This document shows, in pieces, positions 41,836 to 49,788 of a stretch of DNA of 64,000 nt. This stretch comes from Arachnia propionica. GTDB lineage: Bacteria > Actinomycetota > Actinomycetes > Propionibacteriales > Propionibacteriaceae. A model generated the notes under the pieces. It made no database searches and was not told where the DNA came from. It worked only from the letters and a program-made list of their open reading frames with translations. How positions within the stretch are numbered: the first letter of the stretch is position 1; every line of letters starts with the position of its first letter. The stretch covers positions 1 through 64,000 of the forward strand of contig NZ_RQYT01000010.1 of the NCBI RefSeq assembly GCF_003932785.1, given 5' to 3'. Both the position numbers and the translations under genes were made by a program.

Positions 41836-42827
41836 CAGTTCTCCTTGAGCACCTCATTGGCCTTCGCCAGCACGTCGTCGATCCTCTGCCGCTCTTCTGT
41901 GAGAGCAAGCTGATGTTCCTCGATGGCCTTGTTCTGCAGTTCGACGTTCACCTGATTGGCAACGGTGTGGTAGCCCACTTCGTTGTTGCACTCGGCCTCG
42001 GCCACGGCCAACTGGATCTCCTCCTTGGTCGGGCGCTCCTCCTCCTTCAAACCGGCCGTCGCCTTGTCCCGCTCCGTGTCATCCTTCATCCCCTGGACCG
42101 AATAGCCTCTTCCCGCCATGCAGGACACCCAGTTCTTCTCGGCTGCGACAACCTTGGGATCGGCCCCGGCTTTTTCAGAAACAGCGAACGTCAGATCCCC
42201 GGCGACCACGAAGTTGATCATGGTGCTGTTCGTGCCGTAGATCTTTTTGCGAGCATCCCCGAGGCAGCCATTGGGTGGGATCGCCTTGCCATCGATTTCA
42301 CCGGGGGATTCTGTTTGATCTTCGACGCTTTCCCCATCCTTGCTCCCAAGTAGCACGAAGATCTTTGTGGGGTCCTCTTTCTCCTTCGGTCGACTGTTGG
42401 ATGCCAGCACGGATGCTGGCAACAAGCCCGTTACCTTGGCCTGTTCAACATCGGTCAGACCATAGAGGCGGTTCCTCGCTTCGCGTTCATCTATCACCAA
42501 CTCCTCCAGAGGGCGGAGCTCCTCTCCCGGTGGGAACCCGAAATCCGCCATGCAGCGGTCAACCAAGACCTTGATGGCCGAGTCCAACTGATACCGTTCA
42601 GCCGTGGTCAGTCTGTAGGCGTCCAGCGGGAGTGGGGCGAAGAGGTCCTTCGCGTTGCGCTGAATCGCAAAGGGGTCAGCTGCGTTGTCAGTTGCGGCAC
42701 TCGTCGCCACGGATGCCTCGTCGGAGGGAGAGGGAGGGGCGGTCGGCTCAGGTGCCGGGCCGGGGCCGCCGGTGCACCCGACGGCCCCCACCGCGAGACT
42801 GATGACTGCAAGAGTCATGCGCTTCAT
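41835..42827 (-). CDS. Lipoprotein of the I36–ABC unit
   Basis: 330 aa. Signal peptide with lipobox AVGC (Cys 18), a Pro/Ser/Ala linker, then a helical, highly charged body. Four cysteines in a regular pattern (CMADFGF, NGCLGDARKK, SCMAGRGY, AECNNEVGYH) suggest two disulfides, as in several unnamed actinobacterial lipoproteins. C-terminal ~60 residues are a likely coiled coil (VELQNKAIEEHQLALTEERQ). Lies 4 bp after the I36-like gene and 1 bp overlapping the adaptor gene, so it belongs to the same export unit; it may protect the cell or hand over substrate. More AT-rich than its neighbours. Confidence 0.75.
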   Translation of the reverse strand: MKRMTLAVISLAVGAVGCTGGPGPAPEPTAPPSPSDEASVATSAATDNAADPFAIQRNAKDLFAPLPLDAYRLTTAERYQLDSAIKVLVDRCMADFGFPPGEELRPLEELVIDEREARNRLYGLTDVEQAKVTGLLPASVLASNSRPKEKEDPTKIFVLLGSKDGESVEDQTESPGEIDGKAIPPNGCLGDARKKIYGTNSTMINFVVAGDLTFAVSEKAGADPKVVAAEKNWVSCMAGRGYSVQGMKDDTERDKATAGLKEEERPTKEEIQLAVAEAECNNEVGYHTVANQVNVELQNKAIEEHQLALTEERQRIDDVLAKANEVLKEN

Positions 42828-42831
42828 CAGA

Positions 42832-43233
42832 TCAGACCCACTTCCAGGATGCGTTGTCGTTCTTGGTCAGGAACAGGTCCCTCGAGGAGTACTTTCCGAC
42901 CGTGTCGAACCCCCCTTGGTAGTAGCTGTTCTCGTAGACTCGACCATCGCGCTTCCAGCGGTTTTCGACATGGGCGGCATTGTTCCACACCTTGTATCCC
43001 CTGCCGTTGCCCTCCGTGACGAAACGGTAGTCCATGGTGCGGAAGGATGGGATCGGCACGTAGAAGTCTGCCATTGATCCCAACCCGTGGGCCTTGGAGT
43101 TGTAGTAGAAGCAGGCCTCCCCATGGTTGCACACCGCATCATAGTGTGCAGCGTTGGCCGTCTGCGTCGTCGGCATGAGGGATGCGGCCGCCAGGACCGC
43201 TGCTCCGAGGAGCGCCTTCCAACGGTTCTTCAT
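42832..43233 (-). CDS. Secreted peptidase-inhibitor I36-like protein
   Basis: 133 aa. Signal peptide ALLGAAVLAAASLMPTTQTA, cut near ANA-A. The mature ~104 residues, HYDAVCNHGEACFYYNSK with two Cys, then aromatic-rich SMADFYVPIPSF, GRGYKVWNNAAHVENR, YYQGGFDTVGKYSS, match the I36 (SMPI-like) pattern, a beta-gamma-crystallin-type fold often found as an extracellular protease inhibitor or as a toxin-like small secreted protein. CGGAGGAAAC precedes the ATG at 43233. It is the first gene of a five-gene unit with its own lipoprotein and ABC exporter parts, so it may be the exported or sensed partner of that system. Inhibitor activity is inferred only. Confidence 0.8.
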   Translation of the reverse strand: MKNRWKALLGAAVLAAASLMPTTQTANAAHYDAVCNHGEACFYYNSKAHGLGSMADFYVPIPSFRTMDYRFVTEGNGRGYKVWNNAAHVENRWKRDGRVYENSYYQGGFDTVGKYSSRDLFLTKNDNASWKWV

Positions 43234-43291
43234 TGAAGTTTCCTCCGTTTCTTGTTCCGGGCTTCCCCCCATTGGGAACCTCGTGACGCTG

Positions 43292-43323
43292 AGGTTAGCC
43301 CCCCCCCCAGAGTGGGGACGCAA
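43292..43323 (-). promoter_or_regulatory. Promoter of the I36 operon with ten-base homopolymer spacer
   Basis: Minus-strand TTGCGT (43323–43318), a 20-base spacer holding G10 (43308–43299), then TAACCT (43297–43292). A 20-base spacer is too long for good activity; losing two or three G bases would give 17–18. Confidence 0.45.
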
Positions 43324-43884
43324 GACCGGTCGAGCAACTCTGGACTTTTGTCTGCCCCAAGCCCACAGAACTCGTCTGTTTTCAATTGACGGTTGGTCGC
43401 CTCCGGGTTGGTGTGTCGTCGCCACGTCAAGGCAGCCCCTCCCGGGCCGAGTGATGTGGAACAGGAGAGACCGCGCGGTCGCCCGGCACCCCGGTGGCCG
43501 CACCGGCCCGCTGTGGGTGGGCCACTCGACTGACTCTTCATCGGACCAGTTCCATTTCTCACGCTGCGTGACGTGGAGCATAGCAGGATCCTACAAACGA
43601 TCACTCCTCGCTCAGGCCATGGATGGGGCAACAGGATGATCCATTGGCTCTTTGGCAGGAATGATCCACCACGGGCAGAAGCCCGCTCCGGAGGCAGCCG
43701 CGTGGCATGGGTGCCGCCGTCCACTCCTGGCGCCGGCAAGGACTTCACCGAGGAGGGACGCCTCCGGAGGCGACCACGGACGCGTCGTGCCGTGCGTGAC
43801 CGATGACCACGTCGTGTCCTGCGTGACCGAGGAGCACATGCGCTTGGCCGTCGACGCAGCACCCGAGGACTTCTCCAGCCCTCG
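43324..43884. other. Gene-poor stretch with a 27-bp tandem repeat
   Basis: No convincing gene. GTCGTGCCGTGCGTGACC (43784) recurs 27 bp later (43811) as an imperfect tandem copy. All frames here lack start signals and known motifs. Composition is mixed and somewhat more AT-rich next to the I36 promoter. Confidence 0.5.
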
Positions 43885-44013
43885 GATTCGCCTGCCTTGG
43901 ACACGGTTCGCCTGTGTTGGGTCTGGCTCGCCTGCCTTTTCGGCGGCTCGCCTGTCCAACAAGACAGGCGAAGTGAAACGAGACAGGCGTTTCCGACCCA
44001 AGGCAGGCGAATC
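43885..44013. repeat. 129-bp element with 20-bp-spaced TTCGCCTG repeats (family B, copy 2)
   Basis: The ends GATTCGCCTGCCTTGG (43885–43900) and CCAAGGCAGGCGAATC (43998–44013) are a perfect 16-bp terminal inverted repeat. Forward units start at 43887, 43907, 43927 and 43947, again exactly 20 bp apart, followed by three inverted units. Same length as the copy at 21104–21232. Confidence 0.88.
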
Positions 44014-44078
44014 AGCGGTCGAAGGGGAACGGTGTCTCGATCCGGGGATGAGGCCCCGGCTGCCGTACCACCTCGCGA

Positions 44079-44084
44079 TAGATT
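44079..44084 (+). promoter_or_regulatory. -10 box for beta-galactosidase gene
   Basis: TAGATT, 21 bases before the ATG at 44106; GGAAGGGAG between them is the ribosome binding site. Confidence 0.45.
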
Positions 44085-44105
44085 CGTCCCGTGGAAGGGA
44101 GCCCC

Positions 44106-47063
44106 ATGGTCATCAGCGTCGAGTACCTCGCCGATCCGCAGCGTTTCGAGGAGAACTGTCTGCCGCCGCGGTCCGATCACCGCTGGTTCGCCAGCCGGGA
44201 GGAGGCCCTCGCGGGGGAGTCGAGCCTCGAGCAGTCGCTGAACGGCGTGTGGCACCTGCACTGGGCCCCGGACCTCGACTCGCGGCCCGAAGGGTTCGAA
44301 CACCCCGACTTCGACGTCTCCGACTGGGACGAGATCCCGGTCCCCGCCCACCTGCAGCTCCACGGCCACGGCCGCCCCCAGTACACCAACGTCGCCTACC
44401 CGTGGGACGGCCACGACGACATCCTTCCCGGCCAGCTTCCCGCGGCGAACTCCGTCGCCAGCCAGGTCCGGTTCCTCGACGCCCCCGAGCTGGCACCCGG
44501 TGAACGCTGGGTCCTGCGTTTCGACGGCGTCGAATCGGCCTTCGGGGTGTGGCTCAACGGGGAGTGGATCGGCTACTCCACCGACTCCTTCACCGCCGCC
44601 GAGTTCGACGTCACCGCCGCCATGGTGCCGGGCCGCAACCGGCTCGCCGTCCAGATCTTCCAGTTCTCCTCCGGCTCCTGGCTGGAGGACCAGGACTTCT
44701 TCCGCTTCTCCGGCATCTTCCGCGACGTCACCCTCCTGCGCCTGCCCGCCACCCACCTCGCCGACCTGCGCGTGACCACCACCGTCGCCGACAACCTCGA
44801 CCACGCGATCGTCGAACTCACCGCCACCCTGGCGGGCGAGGGTGAACTGCGGGCGGTCCTCGACGGCGTCGGGGAACTCGTCGACGGGATGATCCGGGTC
44901 CCCGAGCCCCGGCTCTGGAGCGCGGAGGACCCCCACCTGTACGACCTGTGGATCGAGGTCCTCCACGACGGCGCCGTCGTCGAGGTGGTGCGGCAACGGG
45001 TCGGGATCCGGCGCTTCGGCCTCGAGGACGGGCTGCTGCGCAACAACGGGGAACGCGTCGTGTTCTGCGGCGTCAACCGGCACGAGTTCGGGCCCCGCGG
45101 CCGCGTCATGACCCGCGACGAGATCGCCGCCGACCTGCGTCTCCTCAAGGCCCACAACGTCAACGCGGTGCGCACCAGCCACTACCCCAACTCCACCGCC
45201 TTCTACGAGTTGTGCGATGAACTGGGCCTCTACGTCATCGACGAGATGAACCTCGAGACCCACGGCATGTGGGAGGCCGTGCGGCTCGGCAGGCTGCCGT
45301 CCTCCGACGTCATCCCCGGGGACCGGCCGGAGTGGCGGGACGCGACGCTGTTCCGCGCCGCGAACATGCTGGCCCGCGACGTCAACCACCCCTGCGTGGT
45401 GATGTGGTCCTGCGGCAACGAGTCCTACGGCGGCTCCACCCTCCTCGCCGTCGCCCAGTGGTTCCGTTCCCAGGACTCGCGGCCCGTCCACTACGAGGGC
45501 GTGCACTGGGACCCGCGCTGGCCCGAGACCAGCGACGTCACCTCCCGCATGTACCCGCCCGTCGAGGAGATCGAGGCGTACCTCGCCACGCACCGGGACC
45601 GACCCTACGTGCTGTGCGAGTACGCGCACGCCATGGGCAACTCGTTCGGTGCGGTCCACAAGTACACCGAGCTCGCCTGGCGCGACGAGCTGTTCCAGGG
45701 CGGCTTCATCTGGGACTTCGCCGATCAGGCCCTGCCCGCCACCGCCTCCGACGGCACCACCTACTGGGCCTACGGCGGCGACTTCGGCGACCGCCCCCAC
45801 GACGGCGACTTCTCCGCCAACGGCCTGTGCTTCGCCGATCACACCCCCAAGCCGCTGCTCACCGAGGCCAAGCAGCTGTACGCGCCCCTCCACATCGCCG
45901 CCGACGAGAACGGGTTCACCGTCACCAACCGGTGGTCGTTCACCCGCAGCGGTGGCCTCGACTGCGTGCTGACCCTGCTCGTCGACGGGCAGCCGACCCG
46001 CACCGAGCGGACCCACCTCGACCTCGCCCCGGGCGAGAGCCGCCACGTCGACTGGCCCTTCGCCCCCTCACGCGGCGACGGGGAGGTCGTGGCGGAGGTG
46101 TCGTTCCGGCTGCGCGAGGCCACCGCGTGGGCCGGGCCCGGGCACGAGGTGAGCTTCGCCCAGGCCGTGCTTCGGGAACCGTCGCCGCGACGCGGCACCC
46201 CGGCGGCCCCGCGGATCGTGCCCGGCACCCTCAACGTCGGGGTCCGGGGCGACGACGTCGAGCTGCTGTTCTCGAAGTCCCACGGCGGGCTGGTGTCGTG
46301 GCGGCTGGGGGAGCGGGAACTGCTCGCCGGGCTGCCCCGCCCCTGCTTCTGGCACGCCCCCACCTCCAACGAACGCGGCTGGGCCTCACCCCACCACGAC
46401 GGCCTGTGGCTGCTCGCCTCCCGCTACGCGCTGGCCGACGGCGAGCCGGAGGTCTCCCTCGACGAGGGGGTCGCCGTGGTCCGGTACCGGTACCGGCTGC
46501 CCGAGGGCGGCCACTGTGGTATCGAGCACCGGGTGGAGGGCGACGGCCACGTCACCGTCCACATGAACCTCGACCCCGACCCCACCTGGAGCGACCCGCC
46601 GGAGTTCGGCCTCCTCCTTCCGCTCGACCCGGCGCTGGACCGCATCCGCTGGTACGGCGACGGCCCCCACGAGAGCGCCCTCGACCGGAGGGCCTCGGCG
46701 CGGCTCGGGCTGTGGGAGCAGCGGGTGGCCGACCAGCTCACCCCGTACGTCCGCCCCCAGGAGGCCGGCGGCCACACCGGGGTCAGGTGGGCGGAGGTCA
46801 CCGACGGCACCGTCGGTCTGCGTTTCGAGGCGGAGGTGGGGGAGGAGATGGAGTTCTCCGCCCTGCCGTGGACGCCGTACGAGATCGAGGAGGCCCTGCA
46901 CCCGTGGCAGCTGCCGCCGAGCGCACGCACCGTCGTGCGTGCCACGTGGCGGCGACGCGGCGTCGGCGGCGACGACTCCTGGCGGGCCCGCACCCACCCC
47001 GAGTACTGCCTGCCGAGGGGGCCCCTCGAGTTCACCTTCTCCCTCCGGGCGTTCATCGGCTGA
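44106..47063 (+). CDS. lacZ: GH2 beta-galactosidase, LacZ-type
   Basis: 985 aa, close to the E. coli enzyme. N-terminal sugar-binding domain (SLNGVWHLHWAPD, PVPAHLQLHGHGRPQYTNVA), immunoglobulin-like domain, TIM barrel with the acid/base Glu in VVMWSCGNES (about residue 439) and the nucleophile in VLCEYAHAMGNSFG (about residue 505), and the C-terminal Bgal_small_N domain (YGDGPHESALDRRASARLGL). It hydrolyses lactose and other beta-galactosides in the cytoplasm; no signal peptide. ATG at 44106 has GGAAGGGAG upstream; a GTG five codons earlier lies in that motif. A single gene, with no permease next to it. Confidence 0.93.
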   Translation: MVISVEYLADPQRFEENCLPPRSDHRWFASREEALAGESSLEQSLNGVWHLHWAPDLDSRPEGFEHPDFDVSDWDEIPVPAHLQLHGHGRPQYTNVAYPWDGHDDILPGQLPAANSVASQVRFLDAPELAPGERWVLRFDGVESAFGVWLNGEWIGYSTDSFTAAEFDVTAAMVPGRNRLAVQIFQFSSGSWLEDQDFFRFSGIFRDVTLLRLPATHLADLRVTTTVADNLDHAIVELTATLAGEGELRAVLDGVGELVDGMIRVPEPRLWSAEDPHLYDLWIEVLHDGAVVEVVRQRVGIRRFGLEDGLLRNNGERVVFCGVNRHEFGPRGRVMTRDEIAADLRLLKAHNVNAVRTSHYPNSTAFYELCDELGLYVIDEMNLETHGMWEAVRLGRLPSSDVIPGDRPEWRDATLFRAANMLARDVNHPCVVMWSCGNESYGGSTLLAVAQWFRSQDSRPVHYEGVHWDPRWPETSDVTSRMYPPVEEIEAYLATHRDRPYVLCEYAHAMGNSFGAVHKYTELAWRDELFQGGFIWDFADQALPATASDGTTYWAYGGDFGDRPHDGDFSANGLCFADHTPKPLLTEAKQLYAPLHIAADENGFTVTNRWSFTRSGGLDCVLTLLVDGQPTRTERTHLDLAPGESRHVDWPFAPSRGDGEVVAEVSFRLREATAWAGPGHEVSFAQAVLREPSPRRGTPAAPRIVPGTLNVGVRGDDVELLFSKSHGGLVSWRLGERELLAGLPRPCFWHAPTSNERGWASPHHDGLWLLASRYALADGEPEVSLDEGVAVVRYRYRLPEGGHCGIEHRVEGDGHVTVHMNLDPDPTWSDPPEFGLLLPLDPALDRIRWYGDGPHESALDRRASARLGLWEQRVADQLTPYVRPQEAGGHTGVRWAEVTDGTVGLRFEAEVGEEMEFSALPWTPYEIEEALHPWQLPPSARTVVRATWRRRGVGGDDSWRARTHPEYCLPRGPLEFTFSLRAFIG

Positions 47064-47168
47064 CAGGTGCCCCGTCGGCATTTCGGCTGATTTCGTTGCA
47101 GCCCCTGACAGGGGTCGTTTCTCTCTCCTAGGGTCATGCGCAGACCCACAGCAGTGAGGATCCGCACG

Positions 47169-47186
47169 GTGGACGACGTCGTCCAC
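47169..47186. promoter_or_regulatory. 18-bp perfect palindrome, candidate operator
   Basis: GTGGACGACGTCGTCCAC is self-complementary and lies 53 bp before the kinase start, just after a possible -10 (TAGGGT near 47130). LacI-family operators have a central CG like this one. No regulator gene is adjacent. Confidence 0.5.
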
Positions 47187-47238
47187 GAACGGGGTGGAAC
47201 CGACCAGGCGTCGTGCACGGATCCGGGAGGGACGAGTC

Positions 47239-48708
47239 ATGACCACGGTGGTCCTCGGGATCGACAGCTCCACGCAGTCCTGCACCGTCGAGGCGCGGGA
47301 CCTCGACGACGGCTCCCTCCTCGCAACCGCCCGCACCCCGCACCCGCCGACGACCCCGCCGGTCAGTGAACAGGACCCCGAGGCCTGGTGGCAGGCCCTC
47401 GTCGCCGCGGTGCGCCAGGTCATGGCCGGGCGCGACTGGCAGGTCGCGGGGCTCGCCGTCGGCGCCCAGTGCCACGGGCTGGTCCTCACCGACGAGCAGG
47501 GCCGGGCGCTGCGTCCTGCGAAACTGTGGAACGACACCACCTCCGCCCCGCAGGCGGCGGCCCTCGTCGAGCGGTACGGGGCGGCCTGGTGGGCCCGGGA
47601 GATCGGGCTCATCCCGTCGGCGGCCCTCACCGTCACCAAGCTCGCCTGGGTGGCGGAGCACGAACCGGACCTCCTCGCCCGCGGCCGCCGACTCTTCGTC
47701 CCCCACGACTGGCTCACCTTCCGGCTCACCGGCCGCCACTGCTCCGACCGCTCCGACTCCTCCGGCACCGGCTACTTCTCCGCCGACACGATGACGTGGC
47801 GCACCGACATCCTCACCGACGTGCTCGGGCCGCGCGACTGGGAGGCCATGCTGCCCACGGTCCTGCGCGCCGACGAGGCGGCGGGCGAGGTGCTGCCGGA
47901 GGTTGCCGCGGAACTGGGCATCACCCCGGGTGCCGTCGTCGGTCCCGGCGGCGGGGACCAGCACCTCGCGGCTCAGGGCATCGGGCTGGGGGAGGGGGAC
48001 GTCGCGTGGAGCCTCGGCACCTCCGGGGTGATCTTCGCCACCGTCGCGGACCCGGTCAAGGACACCAGCGGCGGCATCGACGGCGTCGCGAACACCACCG
48101 GCGGTTACCTGCCGTTGGCCTGCACCCTCAACTGCACCAAGGTCACCGACGCCTTCGCCCGGCTCCTCGGGGTGGAGCACGCCGAGTTCGCCCGGCTCGC
48201 CCTCGCCGCCGAGCCCGACCCGGACCGTCCGGTGCTGGCCGCCTACCTCGACGGGGAACGCTCGCCCCGGCTGCCGTGGGCGACCGGCATGCTCGGCGGC
48301 CTCACCAGCGCCGTCACCCGCGAGCAGCTGGCCCTCGCCGCCGTCGAGGGGGTGTGCCTCGGGCTGCTCCGCGGGGAACGCGCCCTGGAACGGGTCACCG
48401 CCCCCATCGGTGGCCGCACCGTCCTCATCGGGGGCGGCGCCCGCTCGGAGGCGTACCGCCAGGTCATCGCCGACCTGACCGGGCGGGCCAGCATCACCGT
48501 CGACGCCCCCGAGGGCACCGCCCGCGGCGCCGCCGTCCAGGCCGCCGCCGTCGCCCTCGGCAGCAGCGTCGCGGAGCAGACCCGCCGGTGGCTGCCCGCC
48601 GAGACCACCCGCACCGAGCCCCGCGCCGACCGCGCGGCCGTGTGGGACCGCTACCTCGCCCTCGCCGACGTCCAGGCCGAGGGCCCCGTCCCGCCCTCCA
48701 CCCGCTGA
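47239..48708 (+). CDS. xylB: FGGY carbohydrate kinase, xylulokinase-like
   Basis: 489 aa. GIDSSTQSC at the N-terminus binds phosphate; WNDTTS, GTGYFSADTMTW and GGGDQHLAAQG (catalytic Asp) are typical of the xylulokinase branch of FGGY; TVLIGGGARSEAYRQVIADL and APEGTARGAAVQAA close the C-terminal half. It phosphorylates D-xylulose or a similar ketopentose with ATP. GGGAGG stands nine bases before the ATG; an earlier in-frame ATG at 47194 lacks a site. First gene of the pentitol operon, 21 bp before the dehydrogenase. Confidence 0.9.
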   Translation: MTTVVLGIDSSTQSCTVEARDLDDGSLLATARTPHPPTTPPVSEQDPEAWWQALVAAVRQVMAGRDWQVAGLAVGAQCHGLVLTDEQGRALRPAKLWNDTTSAPQAAALVERYGAAWWAREIGLIPSAALTVTKLAWVAEHEPDLLARGRRLFVPHDWLTFRLTGRHCSDRSDSSGTGYFSADTMTWRTDILTDVLGPRDWEAMLPTVLRADEAAGEVLPEVAAELGITPGAVVGPGGGDQHLAAQGIGLGEGDVAWSLGTSGVIFATVADPVKDTSGGIDGVANTTGGYLPLACTLNCTKVTDAFARLLGVEHAEFARLALAAEPDPDRPVLAAYLDGERSPRLPWATGMLGGLTSAVTREQLALAAVEGVCLGLLRGERALERVTAPIGGRTVLIGGGARSEAYRQVIADLTGRASITVDAPEGTARGAAVQAAAVALGSSVAEQTRRWLPAETTRTEPRADRAAVWDRYLALADVQAEGPVPPSTR

Positions 48709-48729
48709 ACCCATCGAAAGGAAGAGCCC

Positions 48730-49788
48730 ATGTCCAGCCTGCCGGAGACCATGAGAGCCAGCGTCCTTCGAGCCGTGGGCGACATCGTCGTCGAGGAACG
48801 CCCCGTGCCCACACCCGCCGCGGATGAGGTGCTCATCCAGGTGGCCTCCGTCGGGGTGTGCGGCTCCGACGTGCACTACTACGAGCACGGGGCCATCGGC
48901 CCCTACGTCGTCAAATCCCCGCTCATCCTCGGCCACGAGGCCAGCGGCCGAATCGTCGCCGTCGGCTCCGGGGTGGACCCGGCACGCATCGGCCAGCGGG
49001 TCGCGATCGAACCGCAGCGGCCCTGCCGGGTCTGCGATCACTGCCGTTCCGGCGCCTACAACCTGTGCCCGCGGATGGAGTTCTACGCCACCCCGCCCAT
49101 CGACGGCGCGTTCTGCGAGTACGTCACCATCCAGGACGACTTCGCCTTCGAGATCCCCGACTCGATCAGCGACCACGCCGCCGCACTCATGGAACCGCTG
49201 TCGGTGGGGATCGCGGCGGTGCAGAAGGCCGGGGTCGGGATCGGCGACACCGTCCTCATCGCCGGCGGTGGCCCGATCGGCGTCATCACCGGCCAGGTGG
49301 CGCGGGCGTTCGGTGCCACCGACGTGCTGATCTCCGACATCGACCCGGCCCGGCGTGACCTCGCCGCGAGCCACGGCCTCCGGGTGATCGACCCGGCGAC
49401 CACCAGCACCGAGGGCATGGACGCACACTCCTTCATCGACGCGTCCGGCGCCACCCCCGCCATCGTCACGGGCATCCGTTCCGTTCGCCCCGGCGGGGTC
49501 GTCGTGCTGGTCGGCAGCGCCGACGAGATCCCCCTGTCGGTGGCCGACATCGCCATGCGGGAGGTCGTCGTCACCGGCATCTTCCGCTACACCAACACGT
49601 GGCCCATCGCCCGGACCCTCCTCGCCACCGGCAAGGTGGAGCTCGACTCCCTCGTCACGCACGTCTACGGCCTCGACGAGGTGGAGGCCGCGCTGACGGG
49701 GGAGGGGACGACCGGGTCCCTCAAACGCATCGTCCTGCCGGGTGTCGCCTCGGTCCCCGAGCACGACGTCAGGGCCCGCCGTGGCTGA
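48730..49788 (+). CDS. Zinc-dependent polyol dehydrogenase, xylitol/sorbitol-type
   Basis: 352 aa. Medium-chain dehydrogenase with catalytic zinc ligands in GVCGSDVHYYEHG and LGHEASG, structural zinc cysteines PCRVCDHCRSGAYNLC, and the NAD-binding GGGPIGVITGQVA. SDVHYY and EPLSVGI are hallmarks of the sorbitol/xylitol dehydrogenase group, so it would oxidise xylitol (or a related polyol) to D-xylulose, the substrate of the kinase encoded before it. GGAAGAG precedes the ATG. Its stop overlaps the ABC ATPase start by 8 bp. Confidence 0.9.
   Translation: MSSLPETMRASVLRAVGDIVVEERPVPTPAADEVLIQVASVGVCGSDVHYYEHGAIGPYVVKSPLILGHEASGRIVAVGSGVDPARIGQRVAIEPQRPCRVCDHCRSGAYNLCPRMEFYATPPIDGAFCEYVTIQDDFAFEIPDSISDHAAALMEPLSVGIAAVQKAGVGIGDTVLIAGGGPIGVITGQVARAFGATDVLISDIDPARRDLAASHGLRVIDPATTSTEGMDAHSFIDASGATPAIVTGIRSVRPGGVVVLVGSADEIPLSVADIAMREVVVTGIFRYTNTWPIARTLLATGKVELDSLVTHVYGLDEVEAALTGEGTTGSLKRIVLPGVASVPEHDVRARRG

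Noticed and set aside
43573-43806. Small plus-strand gene before beta-galactosidase
   Set aside because: No ribosome site, Arg-rich low-complexity end, no similarity I can recognise.
43230-46046. 938-codon open frame antisense to beta-galactosidase
   Set aside because: Low-complexity Gly/Val/Asp composition and no motifs; it mirrors a GH2 gene whose catalytic motifs are intact.
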